From NCBI RefSeq assembly GCF_022458985.1, contig NC_061774.1, forward strand, positions 12,390,616-12,454,615: a stretch of DNA of 64,000 nucleotides. The letters run 5' to 3'. The notes under the pieces were generated by a model. It did no database searches. It was given only the letters and a program-made list of their open reading frames with translations, and had not been told where the DNA came from. The position numbers and the translations under genes are program-made. This DNA comes from Mugil cephalus (Eukaryota > Chordata > Actinopteri > Mugiliformes > Mugilidae). Shown here in pieces: positions 34,781 through 57,302 of the stretch; the first letter of the stretch is position 1, and every line of letters starts with the position of its first letter.

Positions 34781-36398
34781 CATTTTTATCATTTGCTTTG
34801 TTCTCCATTGCAGTTTCCACATGCACAGACAGAGACTGATGTCTGAGGCTGGCAAAGCTGTTAAGCTTTATATTAGATTAGCACACTCACACACTCCAAA
34901 AATTGTACCAGTGGTATAGATACATTGGCAGACTTGGTGTCTGCTACACACTTTCTTTACCTGCGGAAATTAAAATGTCAGCCGTCCCAGATGGGAAATG
35001 AGATGGTTGTACTGTATCTAGCAATGCCGGCAACGTTTCATTCAGCCTCATACATATCAAAACAAGGAGGGAAAAACAGGGTAAATCATTCTATCAGCAA
35101 GTGAAGATCCTGTAGACTATGTGATATCTAGTAGTATACAGCATTACAAAAGCATGACAGCAGCTATAAAGCATGGTTTATCCACACTTTATGTTTCCCA
35201 TGTTTCACCATATTATAAAAGTGCAGCTTTGTGTAATGTCTATTTTTACTGTCCTATTAGTCATGCAGTATGGAATATGCAGCAGGCCGTGCTGCATGTG
35301 AAATGCACTGCAGGTGCTGGCCTGCTGCGCTGAGGCATGGTCCATTTCTAGAAAGAAAAAAAAAAGATGAATGAATTATTGAGGAGAGTGCAGGCCTGCA
35401 GAGGCTCTGATGCTGGAAATGACTGCGATTATTTTGTAAGGTTGCTCCACTTTCCACAAGAAAAATGAAGAAGACTATTTATAAAATAATGACTCACCTA
35501 TCAATCATTTAAGATGGAGCTCTGACGCTGTCACTCTCTGAGAATAGCAAACACCCTCTTCCACTCTCATCAGCATCAAAACCTAAACAGCTACATGAGG
35601 CATCACTCCGGCATTTGTGGCAACAATAACTTTTGTTTTGTTTTGTGCTGTGGTAAGGTATTTAAGATGTAAGTGCAACATTTTGGTATGTGTGTGTACA
35701 CCCAGGCACCAACCTATTACTATCATTTATTACATATTACGCAAGCATAAATTTATTCAATTAATATCTAAGGCTTAATAATGAAATGTAAGTCTAACCT
35801 TCTTAATAGTTCAAACTATCTGACTAAATTCTATCTGTAATACACCCACTTTTTGAACCCGTAGTGCTATTCTGAGAGGGTTTTCAGTTGTTGTGTCTAC
35901 TGAACGTGTTTAAAGTTATTTTTGAATATACAGTATTTCTACACAGTCACAACAGCAACATAAACTAAAGCCTCCTACAGACTGTAAAGTTAAATAAGCG
36001 CCCCTCACACTTAGTTTAATTAGTTCTTTTTTATTATTATTATTTTATTTATTTTTTTATTATAGTGTGATTTCAACAACACAATTGCAGCGGTGACAGT
36101 GAACAGATGGGTGACACACACAAAGCCAAAGCAAATATATCATAATGTCACAAAGTGAAAAAAGTTATCCTGGCATTTAGGGATGAGTGACGTCCTAGCT
36201 TACAGTTTTGTTTCAAAGCTGCTCTTCTTGGCATCATTAAGGTGATTCCACCTAATCGCATTAACCAAGAACACCAGAGTACAGACAGTGGTGGCAGAAT
36301 GGAAAGAATGCTCAGACTATTTGAATCACCTGAAGGAACAGGGATAATGATTTGGAAAAATGTCCAATACCAACAGCAGGGTGCACAATTTGTTACTG

Positions 36399-36404
<6 letters not shown>

Positions 36405-36429
<25 letters not shown>
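36405..36429. repeat. (CA)n microsatellite
   Basis: About 12 CA units in the non-coding gap. Confidence 0.9.
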
Positions 36430-38418
36430 TATATATCCTTGTTCTGTAAGAAGTACCATCACCACAATCTACTACTAGCAAAGTGATTGCAGATTAAGAC
36501 AAACATTAGGCAGTAAACAGGAGCTTAGGGATCAATTACATACCAGTCTTATCGAAAAGACCCTGTTTACAGTGGTCTGTAAACAAGCACCACATACTCC
36601 TTGTTATGTTGGTATCATGTTCTGTTTAAAATCTTTGTTGTCTCTGTTGGCGCTCTTACTCACATTAAGCAGACTCACTTCATTATCTGTAATGTGATGC
36701 ATAGATTATCTAGCCCAGCATCTACAAATTAGTTTAGGTGTGTTTGGAAGTTTCAGTTTCACTTGATACCTGATCTTGCCATCAGCTATTAAGTCCTAGA
36801 AGACTAAGCACAGCAAAACATGATGTGACACACTCACAGGGACACACTGAGGCCTTGGCCTTTGGTCAGTAGCTGCTGCATATGGGAGTACAGAGATGTA
36901 CTGTACATGCACATACAAACACAAAACTATTACTATCACAATTAAAACAGCATAAAACACCCACAATACCTCACTCAAAATCAACATAAGTAATAAATCA
37001 TCACATTAAACATTTGTCATGTCTACTATTGATGAAGAGACAACTGAGAGAGTGATGGAAAACAAGTCCTCAGAGTAAGCATTGCGAATCATTCCTTAAA
37101 TGACACACAGACAATTGCAATGTTTGTCACATGTCCTCTTACAATGTAGTTTTTCTCCCCTCATCAACTCAGTTCAGGCTCTGGAAGTTTCAATATCTGG
37201 GTTCTGCAAAAATGTGTCCTTTGTTAGGGCTATATAGATACATATATTTCATTGAATTGAAATGCTGTATTGTTTCCTGTAAACAGCAGTAATTGTAGTC
37301 ATGATCGCCTTAATCATAATATTTGCAAGCCACACAAAAACATGTATGCATACATAACCAAACTGAGGCAATAATAATAGGCCTACTCTCTACTGTATTT
37401 CTACTCCACAAAGCTCCATCTTTAAATCAGTCCAAAATGATTCAGTGTAAAGCAACATACAAGGCAGAGCACACAAAATGCCATGTTTTTAAGTAAATAA
37501 TAAACGTTCGAGATTATATCGCAGACAAGGGCACAAGAGGGAAATATGCCTACCCTTATACAAATTCGGTATTTGTATTTTTTCACCTGATGTGAGAAGA
37601 AAACTCATTGTGGTGTTTTGCACATCAGACGTGTTTGTGTTATTGGCTAGAGTGTACTGTAATATTAACTAAAATAAATATCCTTACTCTAATCCCAACA
37701 AAATCAAGTAGTATTGGTAGTACATGGTAATTGGTATTTGTGATCCACACACACAAACCAAGATCAACAAAGATGAATCATGTAATTTTCATCTTTAGTT
37801 AGAATATGTTCAACATGAAGAAAAGTGAAAATATGTCATCACACGTGAGGAAAGTAGCCATTGCACAGTCTCTTATGAGTGCCTTATTATATATAAAACC
37901 ATAACTTTGCTTTCTGATTATTAATATGAAGTAGCCATTTGCGACTGCTTAAGCCAAGTCAACAAGAAACTGTTGTTTTCTATTCATACAGAACACATGA
38001 CGCAAAAACACAATAACAAAGGATAGACTCTGAAGCTTTTTGTTATTAGCTCCAGGCCAGAAGCAGGTGGAGAGCCAGACTGGATCTGCTCATGCTTTAC
38101 ATGTCCCTACTTATGTGAGTATCACAAGGCAGAGGTGAAGAGGTGGTTCCCTTCACACTCATATCTACTAACAGATGCAGTTGGTAAAGAAAAAAGAGGT
38201 AAGAGAAGAGAGAAGAGGCTGCTCCTGTGCTTAGAAGGGACTAGAATTTCTGATTTATGCTTTCATAAAGACTAACACTCTAAGTTATGTTTTACAACTG
38301 ACGTGAAAAACCAAACCAAAAAGAATAATGGCGTCAAATGAAAAAGAGAGGCAAAAAAGAACACGAGACAGTGTAAATCTGTCAGCCATTTTCTTGTTGC
38401 ATGTAGTTTCAAAAAGCG

Positions 38419-38432
38419 ACAGGAGGGGGCAT
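38419..38432 (+). promoter_or_regulatory. Weak candidate CTCF site
   Basis: ACAGGAGGGGGCAT, 11 of 14 core positions, plus orientation. Confidence 0.28.
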
Positions 38433-41400
38433 AAGAAAAAGCACCAGCCAGAGGAAATCAGGATGCGTAGGAGGAGAAGGACAAAAAAATCTGAAAGAAA
38501 ACATTCTTTGTGCAAGGATGAGAATGAAGAGATGTGAAGACAAAGACATGGATCCAAACAGAAATGGAAAGGAACTGGTAAAAGATGAAAATCAAAAGCA
38601 AAGCAGATAGGTTTGAGAAAAATTAGGTTGCGATGAGGAGAACAAAGGGAGGAGAAAGGGAGAGAGAAAGAGAGCCATCCAGTCGGTGGGAGGAGAGATG
38701 TGAGTCAGGCTTACAGCATTAACACTCATCATCCACACCCATGTCTCCTTGTTTTATTCACACACAGCACTCACTAGAGATGATGGCGGGAATATGGAAG
38801 CGAATTTACACATATCTACAGTAAGCACACAAACATATACAATAATGTGTGACTGCAGGGCGTCACACAACACTTCATCTGCCTAATATTATGTTAAACT
38901 AACAGGAGCACTAACTGTAAATGCCCACATTCCTGATTCTTCTTCTTTTTTTTTTTTTTTTAATATGACAGATGGTTCACCTAAAAATAACCCAGCAGAC
39001 CAACTTCACAAAATAAAACGCTACATGTGGGATGAGATGACTCACTCACTGTAGTCAAAGGACATTCAGTTAATTTTGAAAATAAGAAGAAGACATAAAA
39101 ATACTTGTTCACACTGTAGGTTTAATCACTGCTTAAATACATTTTTCTTTCTGTTTATACATAAAGACATATTAATGTCATGTGATTACACACACTTGAT
39201 ATCAGAACAGTGACTCCCTGTGCAGCCTTGCCTCACCACGGATATTGCTATATCATGTGTGCATGATGACACACTATATCAAAGATGGGGGAGAAATAAA
39301 TTTCAACCTCCAGGGAAAAAAAACAAGCTCTGCAGCTGGAGGGTCAGAGTCCTTTACTGTAAATGTAGTCCACGAAAACACACACAAGTTTTGGCAATGC
39401 AGCCATTTTTTTCAAGCAACTAAACAAGGAACATTCATAAGAATATGCTTGCTACAAATGCCAAGTATTTTGAAATGAAGTGGGGCCCTGTTGCTACAGT
39501 CTGGATCACATAAACAGCCAACACTGGAATGCATCCATGCATTGTCAGAAAACCCCCCACAACATACGCTATTAATCAGGGAAGTATTAGGCATTTGTGG
39601 TCATATACCTCATTTACCCAACAGTGAGCAGTGCAAGGATATTGCAGTAAGAAGGCAATCCTCTTATCAAAGATGTCCACTCTGGGGCTTAATAGTCACC
39701 CATTCAGGGATTCTTTCAATCATAGATCACATCCCCTAAATCTAGATCTCAGCCCTCTACCATTTGTTTAACTTGGCAACAGGGTAAAATTAAAGTGGAT
39801 TTTCAGCCAACTGTGTTTTCACTAGTTTTCATCATGGCTGTCTTGCATGTAACCTTGTGCTGACCCGTCAGTCAGTTCAATCCTCCAGACATACAGTGAT
39901 GACCTAAGTACAGCACCAGATGTTGTGGCTGTATGAACACGGATGCCAGCAAGAGTAGTGCAGACCTGCATCTGCTCTCATCTCTGTTGATTCAGAAAGA
40001 AAAAAAAAAAAAAGTAAACATTCCACACTGCTACTAAGCACTATTATTACATCAGACAGACATTAGTAGACCTATATGTTGTTCTGCATTGTTATTGTAT
40101 TTGTATTCTTATTAGCATTTTTGTTTAAATAAAAGGGAACAAATCATCATGTTACACTACACAGAGACAAGCTCTAATGCAGCACAAATTTAAAATGACA
40201 CATAAAAGTAGTGTGTCTTTTCATTAGTGTAATGTTGTAAGGGCTGATAGAAGTTGACCCCACTAACACACTGGAGAAAGTACTTTGCGGCAGAGTGGTT
40301 CTATAATGAGAGTGCGCAAGGTCCAACCTATAGGACTTGTCCACACAGCCACACAGAGTCAGTGGACTGAGAGGGAATGAAACTGAGGGCTTATATAAGC
40401 GAGTGGTGGATAGGAGAAAAGGTCAGACCCACTCACACAATGCCAGGCAGGAAAGGCTTAGGTGTGAGACAAGACAAAAAAAAAAAAAAACAACATCTTT
40501 TGCCATTTATTACAGTTTACAAACAACTCTTGTATGTCTCTTTATCAACAGAATAGAATGAGGTCTGACCAAGGAGTAGTACCTCATCAAAGCCACACAT
40601 GGCTCTCGACCAGTCTCGTCATGTGTAGGACAAAAGACAAGAGTGAAAGGAAATCTGCCAGGGTGCTTGGGCCCTCAGTCGTGTATGCTGCCTGCATTTT
40701 TTTTAGGCCACTGACTTGCCTTGTTAACCTGAGAGACTGGAAAATGTAGCACATCTACATGTTATTACAGCTTGACCAGAAGAAAAATAACCAGAAAAAC
40801 ATTACTTGTATAAAAATAATAAGTCCATTATTAAAAAAGATTCTCCTTACCTTGATACATTCAAGCTAACATAACAACAAGAAACATTTATTAAATACGT
40901 GTAAACGCACTGCACTGCTCTGGCTTGTGACATTCACAATAATGCCACTGACACAACACCAAAAGTTCACTGACAATACGGTAAGCTGCATACGTCTGAC
41001 TATCAACATCACAATGAAGACACCGGGATCACCAACAGCCAACACTGAACACAAGAAACGCGACAAAATCAAGAAAACAAAAACAATCATGCTGTTTATG
41101 GGTCTCAGTACAGCTGTTCAACTCGGTGACCAGCCAAAGTCAGAATATCATTTCAGTTCCTCAACAGAGACAAATCAGCTTCATTACTGTAGTTAAACAC
41201 AATTCTGCAGAAACATGCATCCAGTGTAAGTGACTGGTGATTTGGATATATATATCAATACACGGTGACAGAAAAAAAAAACTAATATTGGTCTACAGGG
41301 ACAAGTGCACTTATCATTTTTGTGGCAGTGACAGGTTTCTTTCAACACGATTTGTGTACTGTACCTGTGTGGGGGCTTGTGGGGAGTTAAGCTAAACAAA

Positions 41401-43914
41401 GCTATGTTGTTTCTTAAACAAATTCAACAAATAGTTGCAAGCCTACACTTTTACATGTTTGCCTTGTCTTATTTTGAATACACCGCTGAAGGAAAGTGAC
41501 ATATAACAGTATACTAACAGCACAAAATTACCTGAACAATCCAGCTTTTAGTTTATTTCATGCATATATCTGATTAGCTTGTTGAACAAATACACTCAGT
41601 AGTAAGGAAAAGTATCTAATAGTGAAGTAAAAAAGTGTATCTCATTGACTTTCAGTTACTTAAAGAAAGTTTGTGAATCAGTGAGAATGAGGCACATTCT
41701 GTAAAAAGAAACATGTTACACAATAGTATAATGAACAAGGGAGAGAGGTACAACTGAATTGCCTGTAGCCTACAATTAAATATCTAGTGAAGTAATATGT
41801 TGATTTTTATAAAGCTCATGGCACAAAAATCTATTTGGAAGAAACTCTGAAACACAATCTGTTGTCTCGTTCCCTGCTTTATACAGCCATCTTTATTCAG
41901 AGAAAGTGTTTCAAAATAAATAGGATTAGACATCTGTAAGCATGTGCGATGTGTTGCTGCATTTGTGTGAAGTGTGAACACAAACATAGTAGCTGTGTTT
42001 GTTGTATAGTGCTGTGTGTGTAAATTCGATTACCATCACTGCTGCTGACCCTAATGTGAGTGGCGCCATCCTCAAACAAAGCTGGAGCAGTACGAGCGAA
42101 TGTGTCCTACTGACACACAACGGCACATTCAGCATCCACAGCCACAACCCTACAGGCATGAGGCACAGCAGCATAGGGCCAGAGAGCATGTGGCCGAACG
42201 AGAGAGCAGCTAGACTGCAGAAAGAAAGTCTGAAAACCACAGAGAGATGGAGAAGGATAGCATATGAAGGAGGAAGCGAAGGGCAGACACATGAAAGCGG
42301 GAAAAGGAGGCCATGAGCGGGTGGGGGAGGGGATGGTTTGGAAGGGGGAAAAAAGCTGAGAGTAATATCAGTGTGGCAGGAAAGCAATAGTGAGGAGGAA
42401 AAAGGAAAAGCTGCAGAGCAGAGGAAGGATATTCAAAGCAGTCCATGATGCAGGTAGTAGTCCTATATGTCACAGTATCTTTTAGAAAAAGTCAAGGGTA
42501 TTAGCATTTAAAAAAAAAAAAAAAAGTGTGTAAACATAAAAAGTGTGGTTCAAAAAGTGGAGACATAAAAGATGGATGCAGAGAAAGCAAATGCAGAGAG
42601 TGAAGGAAGCAGCTTAAAAGTGGATAGCATTTTGCGCAAGTGATAAAATAATACAAATTCTCTCAAGTGCTGAAAAGCATGAAGCACTCCTGCTGTAACA
42701 GCTTGCCATCTTACTTCTCTCCCTGCTGCATGACAAGAATACATGCACCCACTAAACAAAGACAGCAAAGACAGACTTGCAAAGGTCATTATGATGTGAA
42801 TTATTTTTAGTGTAAACACTCGGCATGCAAATACAATTGCACTGATCTTCTGAACCAGCCAAGCAGGGACAAAGCCGCCGGAGCAAGCAGCCACACCCCC
42901 AACACAGAGCACACAGAGAAAATTTACCAGTAAAAATACTATGGTGCTGTTCTCAATATACAGGCAACCAGTTGTAAAGAGTAGAAGTATATTTTAATAT
43001 TACGGATCAGAGACAACCAAGGCTTCTGCATCACAATGGCCCTAGTTGTAATTCATTCTCTCCATTCCAGTGATATGTTTGCAGCAAAACACCACAGCAC
43101 TGGAATGATGATTCAGTAAGAGGCATGCGATCAGATCACATTTTAACAGGAGTCAGCCACCATGATCCACAGACATAACCGTGCACTTTGTTAGTTTTAA
43201 TGAGACATACTCATTTTTAATCACATCTTTTCCAGGCATCTGCTGTCCAGACACAGCTTAGCTCTGCTGCTGTACTACAACACACATGATGCCTTGTACA
43301 CTTTCCATCTCACAAAGATATGGACATAAAATATTCACACGCACACAGAGGCAGTTATTTTTGTCTATAACTGTCAGAAAGTGTGTTCTGCTCCATGTCT
43401 CTGAGCCGTTCTTTGAATTTGTTCTGATCTCTTTGTCCTCCTGGATCCATTCCCCACTCTTGCTTATTGCTTTCACAAATATACCACCAGCTTTCAGCTT
43501 AGACACATTTAATGACTGTTTAAAATAGGTTTCCCCTCACACATATTTTCTACGAAGGGAACTGAAGGTTGACCTAGTTGTTTGAGCGAAAAGATTATCT
43601 CCATACTATAAAATATCTAATTAGAAGCTCAACTATTTTCGTCGTCACTGTTGCTTCCATATCTGCACCATCTGTTGCCCGGTTTACAACTGAGATTTTC
43701 CCGACTTAATCCATGTGGTTCCGTCTAAATAAACCCATTTTCATTAAATATTGCGAGATCTATTGATGAGCTGTACAACAGCCACCTCCCCTCCCCCATC
43801 CTCTCCTGCTCTCTCTGTCTATCCCTCCCTTGTTCGTCCTCTTCCGGTGCTGTTGCTAAGACGCATGCTAGTCTGTGGAAACCAGTAGATTATGAGAGGT
43901 GGATCTCCCTGTGT

Positions 43915-43929
43915 GTTGCTATGGGCAAC
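43915..43929. promoter_or_regulatory. Candidate RFX X-box (palindrome)
   Basis: GTTGCTATGGGCAAC, an inverted repeat of GTTGC around five bases, close to the X-box GTTRCC-N-RGCAAC. A second GTTGCTAAG half-site lies about 65 bp away. The surrounding 43780-43990 is GC- and pyrimidine-rich compared with its neighbours. Confidence 0.38.
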
Positions 43930-45212
43930 ACACAGTGTTCGACAGAGAATCATCCCTGAAGTCTAGCATGCAGACCGTCGCACATGTGATGAAGTGTGAC
44001 CTATTTTTTAGTGAGTCAAAAAGGATCATGTGCTCAGATGCTTGTGTGTAGCACACCGCATACATGTGAACTGTATTTACTGTTTTACATCACTCTCTAG
44101 TATTTTTCAAGTAGAAAGCACAAGCTACAATATTACAAATACAAACAGCTTATTTTTCGGTCTCAATCCCTGCTGAAGTGTCCAAACCCCACCTGACTGG
44201 CTGCACATTGTGATTCACAGCACAGCCGCCTCAGGCTCTCTCTGCCCCTCTCTCTGCCTTAGCTCCAGCTATTCATGGGCCATTGAATCAGCTCAACTGC
44301 GTCAGAAAGCACAAACCTCAAGAAACTCTATCAGCCTCTGTCACTTCCCTTTCACACATCCAACAACCCTAACAGATAAGAAGAGGAATGCAAAACACAT
44401 GTATTATCTACACAAATGATACTAAGTAATGGGATGCATGTGTTGATAAGTGACTATATCAATATTATGGAGCTGAAAGAACATCTATGATGTGGAGGAT
44501 CCGGTGGGGTAGCTCAGATAGATGCACACTTCAACAGACTTCCCTGATGCTGCTTTTAGACTTAATGGTTTGAGTTAACCCAGGGGGACAGTGGTTGCTG
44601 CAAAAGCAATTAATGCAAAAAAGAACTTTAAATCTGGGTTCTTACATCACAAATCTGCTAAAGTAAAGAATTTATGATGTCTCAAAGTAAGTTTACAAAC
44701 CACACACAGCAATGCCTGGCCTGAAATAGACTACTACTACTACTAATTATTAACAGTTCTTCTGAAATGGTATAAAATATAACACATGCACAGAAGCAGG
44801 ACATTCAGCTAAAGATAAAATGGTGTCAGTGTTTTGTTGTAATGGTGAGTATTATGATTAATGTGATCAAGTAATATTTTACAGTAAAACACAGCATGGA
44901 AAAATTGTTTTGAGTGAAATATCTATCTTACTTTTGAGATAAGTGTGGTCAAGGATGCTGCAGCATCACAATACCAACACAGCACGCTAACTACAAATTA
45001 GTTTGTTCATCAGTTCGTTCATCAGTGAGCAAACTATTCAACATGAGAAGCAAACACACAACCACCTGAAAACAACTTGACTCAGCTGTTTCATCAACAT
45101 GCAACATCCTTATAAGGCGATTTTTTTCAAAATAGATTGTTGATGCACTTTTCAGTCAACAGTACCTGCAAGTCACCCATCACTAATATTCATGCCAGAA
45201 CTTCTCTCTTAC

Positions 45213-47564
<2,352 letters not shown>

Positions 47565-47793
47565 AGTCGATCAAAAAAAAAACTGAATTAAATGAAAAGG
47601 GAAGTCAGACATCAAACTTGCGCTCGCATCAACACACGTTTGACAAAATTTGTGGGCTTTTGGAATTAATGTTGAAGGCGTCAAGATGTATAGTCATCGA
47701 TGCGAAAACACAAACGCACCCTCCCCGTAATAGCGTCCAACTACACTGACGTACAGGATGTTGAACCAAGAGTCGTTCATGTTCACAAGCAGT

Positions 47794-47823
47794 GACACCA
47801 TCCGAGCAAACGTTATAACGCAC
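47794..47823 (-). promoter_or_regulatory. Alpha promoter CSE for exon 45213-47564 (diverged)
   Basis: The plus strand reads GACACCATCCGAGCAAACG, compared with GACACCATGCGAT in the other alpha promoters. It is 230 bp upstream of the start, inside the 416-bp gap between two exons. Confidence 0.65.
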
Positions 47824-47980
47824 ATACATTTCAGCGAAATACAAATATTAGAGGAAAGGGTCACTATTGTATTTAAACGTTTCTGTTTCCTGATAAGCCA
47901 AGATATAATTAAATTACTGGTAAGACGTGATCTTGACTGAAAAATGGACATGTGCTATATATCCCACAACTTTGTCTTAC

Positions 47981-50338
<2,358 letters not shown>

Positions 50339-50556
50339 GATGGACAGAAAACAAAATAATTCCAGGGTTTGTTATTGCGTGATTAAGAAACATCAGTTAG
50401 CCTCCACCCTTTTCAAACTGCGATCCATCGATAACACATCACGAGACAAAGACCTAGGTTCCCGTTCAAGCGTTTAACAAGAAAGCCGAAAATTCTGGGC
50501 TGGACCAAGTGTAGATCACGGGAAAAAAAACTCCACACACTATTTGCTGTTATGCC

Positions 50557-50586
50557 GACACCATGCGATCCACAGTGTTACTGCAG
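50557..50586 (-). promoter_or_regulatory. Alpha promoter CSE for exon 47981-50338
   Basis: GACACCATGCGATCCACAGT followed by GTTACTGCAG on the plus strand, 219 bp upstream of the start. In the sense direction the ATGGTGTC part resembles the AGGTGGC half of a CTCF site. Confidence 0.82.
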
Positions 50587-50615
50587 CACACTGTATTAAA
50601 CAAACAACAGCAACA

Positions 50616-50649
50616 AATAATAATAATAATAATAATAAATATATATATA
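50616..50649. repeat. (AAT)n/(AT)n microsatellite
   Basis: AAT repeats running into AT repeats, 44 bp from the RE1 at 50693. Confidence 0.9.
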
Positions 50650-50692
50650 GTTCGAAGCTTCAATTGAAACAGCTCTGTTATCTGTAACATTG

Positions 50693-50713
50693 TTCAGCAC
50701 CACAGACAGCGAC
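50693..50713 (+). promoter_or_regulatory. RE1/NRSE (REST-binding consensus)
   Basis: TTCAGCACCACAGACAGCG, 19 of 21 positions, in the alpha group, about 110 bp upstream of the CSE at 50557. Confidence 0.87.
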
Positions 50714-51718
50714 ACTTGCAACTGTAGCCGGGCGCCTTTTCATAAGTCAGACAGCAAACAATGTGACGCATTCCTAGAACTGTGTGAACACCCGCATTTA
50801 CGGCAGACGCTTGTGACTATCAAACAACAAACAGTGATATGTCTATGTAAAAACAAATGTGCATAATGTCAATGTGGCACCCGCGACGTTGTAGCGCAGC
50901 AGAGTTATTTATTATACTACGACGTGGTATTGCAGGCGATATATGATTATTTAACCCCTTTGTGTCGTATTTGAATGGGGGAAATCTGCCCTCTTTAAAC
51001 CCTAGTTATATTGCGATATGCGTTCTCACCAGTAGGTGGCATGTCAGCCTAGTCTAAAGTGGGAAGCACCCCAATCTAAACAACAAACGCGGTTAACCAT
51101 CCACCCTTGTCTTTATGTATATAAAGTGATTCATGACTGCAGATGAGGCAGATAACTTAATGAACTCTTGAATATTATGACGAGTGTAACATTGTCACAA
51201 AAGTTATTTTTGCATTGTATCCTTTATAGTAAAAGCAAGTCAGTCATAATGCAGAACCGACAGGGTAACCACAAGGGAATCCGTTATGCATCCAAGAATG
51301 ACTTATGAATATAAAATAGAAACTTGTGGAGCAGCTGGTTGGAACTTGCTCTCATTCATCAGCTAGAAACCATTAATATGCTACTTTAAATAAATAAATA
51401 AATAAAAAGCCACACTCAAAGAAGAATCTATTTTTCCAAACAAGCTGATCAACAGGTTTGTAGGTAATATGTACATCAATGCAAAGACTTTTGCAATAAC
51501 CATACAATAAAACTTTAAACCAACACATTAAATCAACCATCTCTTCAACACCCAACCTCCTCATTATCCAGTAATGAATATATGCTGTTAACTTGCACAC
51601 CTTGTCTATGTTGGGATACTGAACTGGTGGTGTGACTGAGTAGGTCACTTCATACACATATAGATTTAAAGGATCTGCCTCTATTGTGTCACTGTTATTT
51701 TTGCTGAAGTCATCTTAC
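50714..51718. other. Intergenic DNA between alpha exons
   Basis: No gene. Contains the strong CTCF motif at 51029 and an (AAAT)n run near 51390. Confidence 0.6.
51029..51042 (+). promoter_or_regulatory. Candidate CTCF site, opposite orientation to promoters
   Basis: CCAGTAGGTGGCAT matches 13 of 14 positions of the CTCF core CCASYAGRKGGCRS. It is in the intergenic region between two alpha exons and faces toward higher coordinates. Confidence 0.6.
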
Positions 51719-54076
<2,358 letters not shown>

Positions 54077-54277
54077 GATCAAAACAAAAGCAATCGGTTG
54101 CCCGCGTGATTAACAATGACGTCGCAAGCATTTAACCTAGCGGAGCCAGGCATGCATCTTATGTGGGTCCTTTCAAAGATGTTACAACTTCAACACGGTA
54201 TATATGAAGACGGCAGCCAGCCATTAAACGATTATGTCAGCAACGAACTGAGCGCGATGAGGAGGAGGAACTACAAT

Positions 54278-54292
54278 GCGATGACGACAAAC
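54278..54292 (-). promoter_or_regulatory. Alpha core-promoter element (TGACGAC)
   Basis: GCGATGACGACAAAC lies about 26 bp on the exon side of the CSE. The same 15-nt element recurs at 57228, 60283 and 63824 at similar spacing. The TGACG core is CREB/ATF-like, but a role in initiation is equally possible. Confidence 0.55.
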
Positions 54293-54318
54293 TGGGGACC
54301 TTATTTTGCAAACACACT

Positions 54319-54346
54319 GACACCATGCGATGTAGATGTTCACTAC
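54319..54346 (-). promoter_or_regulatory. Alpha promoter CSE for exon 51719-54076
   Basis: GACACCATGCGATGTAGATG then TTCACTAC, 243 bp upstream of the chosen start. Confidence 0.82.
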
Positions 54347-54665
54347 AACAACTCCCTTTGTAGAAATATTTAATATGTAGCATTATTACAATATTCTTAA
54401 TGTATTCATTTTTACTCTATCCGGAGAAGTTGTGGTGCAAAATGTTCGACACTGTAACAACTGCTACACATGAAACTAATTGTAATTGTATGTACAAGGA
54501 TACAAATAGGAATGACTACCAGTAAAATCAAAATTATCTAAATTCTCTCAGAAAACTGAAAGTTATCAGTTTAATATCAAGTGAGAAGGGAAGTGTGATT
54601 GATGAACAATTAAACAAATAATCTGGTAGTAAAACCAAGAAAATGTTTTCACAACAACCCCTTAC

Positions 54666-57023
<2,358 letters not shown>

Positions 57024-57227
57024 TGTTACAACGGAAATAATCAGCAATCATTCACGAAAGTAAAAAGGCATTGCAGAGATCCAATACGAGACGTTCTCTC
57101 GTGAGAATATTCCCGCTCTTACTACGACAGATCCGAGGAAAAACAGAGTATTTCCAAAAGCAGCCGTAATCTCAGAAACGACTGGTTGTACCGAACTGGT
57201 GGAGCTATCAAGAGGCTGAAGCAAAAC

Positions 57228-57242
57228 GCAGTGACGACCAGC
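57228..57242 (-). promoter_or_regulatory. Alpha core-promoter element (TGACGAC)
   Basis: GCAGTGACGACCAGC, about 30 bp on the exon side of the CSE at 57273. Confidence 0.55.
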
Positions 57243-57272
57243 TAATAAATTGCTCACTTCTTCCATTATACT

Positions 57273-57302
57273 GACACCATGCGATCTAAAACTTCACTGC
57301 AG
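57273..57302 (-). promoter_or_regulatory. Alpha promoter CSE for exon 54666-57023
   Basis: GACACCATGCGATCTAAAAC then TTCACTGCAG, 250 bp upstream of the MEQ start. Confidence 0.82.

Larger units (their letters stand above)
30254..38000. other. Non-coding gap between the two exon groups, gamma-proximal half
   Basis: No open frame here looks like a protein. I looked on the minus strand for the DWRYS/DWRF start of a protocadherin constant exon (a CCARTC core on the plus strand) and for the WPTV and SPAIIS motifs, and found none. A GC-richer patch at 31.9-32.8 kb carries the X-box, expanded RE1 and CTCF candidates. Short CCAAT-type boxes occur near 34.05-34.12 kb. Confidence 0.6.
38001..45212. 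other. Non-coding gap between the two exon groups, alpha-proximal half
   Basis: AT-rich with homopolymer runs (near 38946, 40003, 40476 and 42510) and purine-rich tracts (38.3-38.7 kb and 42.2-42.4 kb). Small open frames are low-complexity and unlike known proteins. The 43.78-43.99 kb patch is GC/pyrimidine-rich with X-box-like sequence. No constant exon was recognised. Confidence 0.6.

Noticed and set aside
38761-38820. Minus-strand PAIIS tetrad-like match to the alpha constant-exon motif
   Set aside because: An in-frame stop lies just upstream, and the surrounding residues do not match; chance similarity.
38936-38990. Lysine-rich minus-strand reading resembling the C-terminal lysine tail of alpha constant exons
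   Set aside because: It is a poly-A run on that strand with an in-frame stop directly before it.
39901-39930. CAGCACCAGATG, possible RE1
   Set aside because: Only the left half matches; no right half at canonical or expanded spacing.
41926-42473. Several overlapping minus-strand frames of 60-153 residues
   Set aside because: Purine/pyrimidine-biased sequence opens all frames; no start context, domain or splice pattern.
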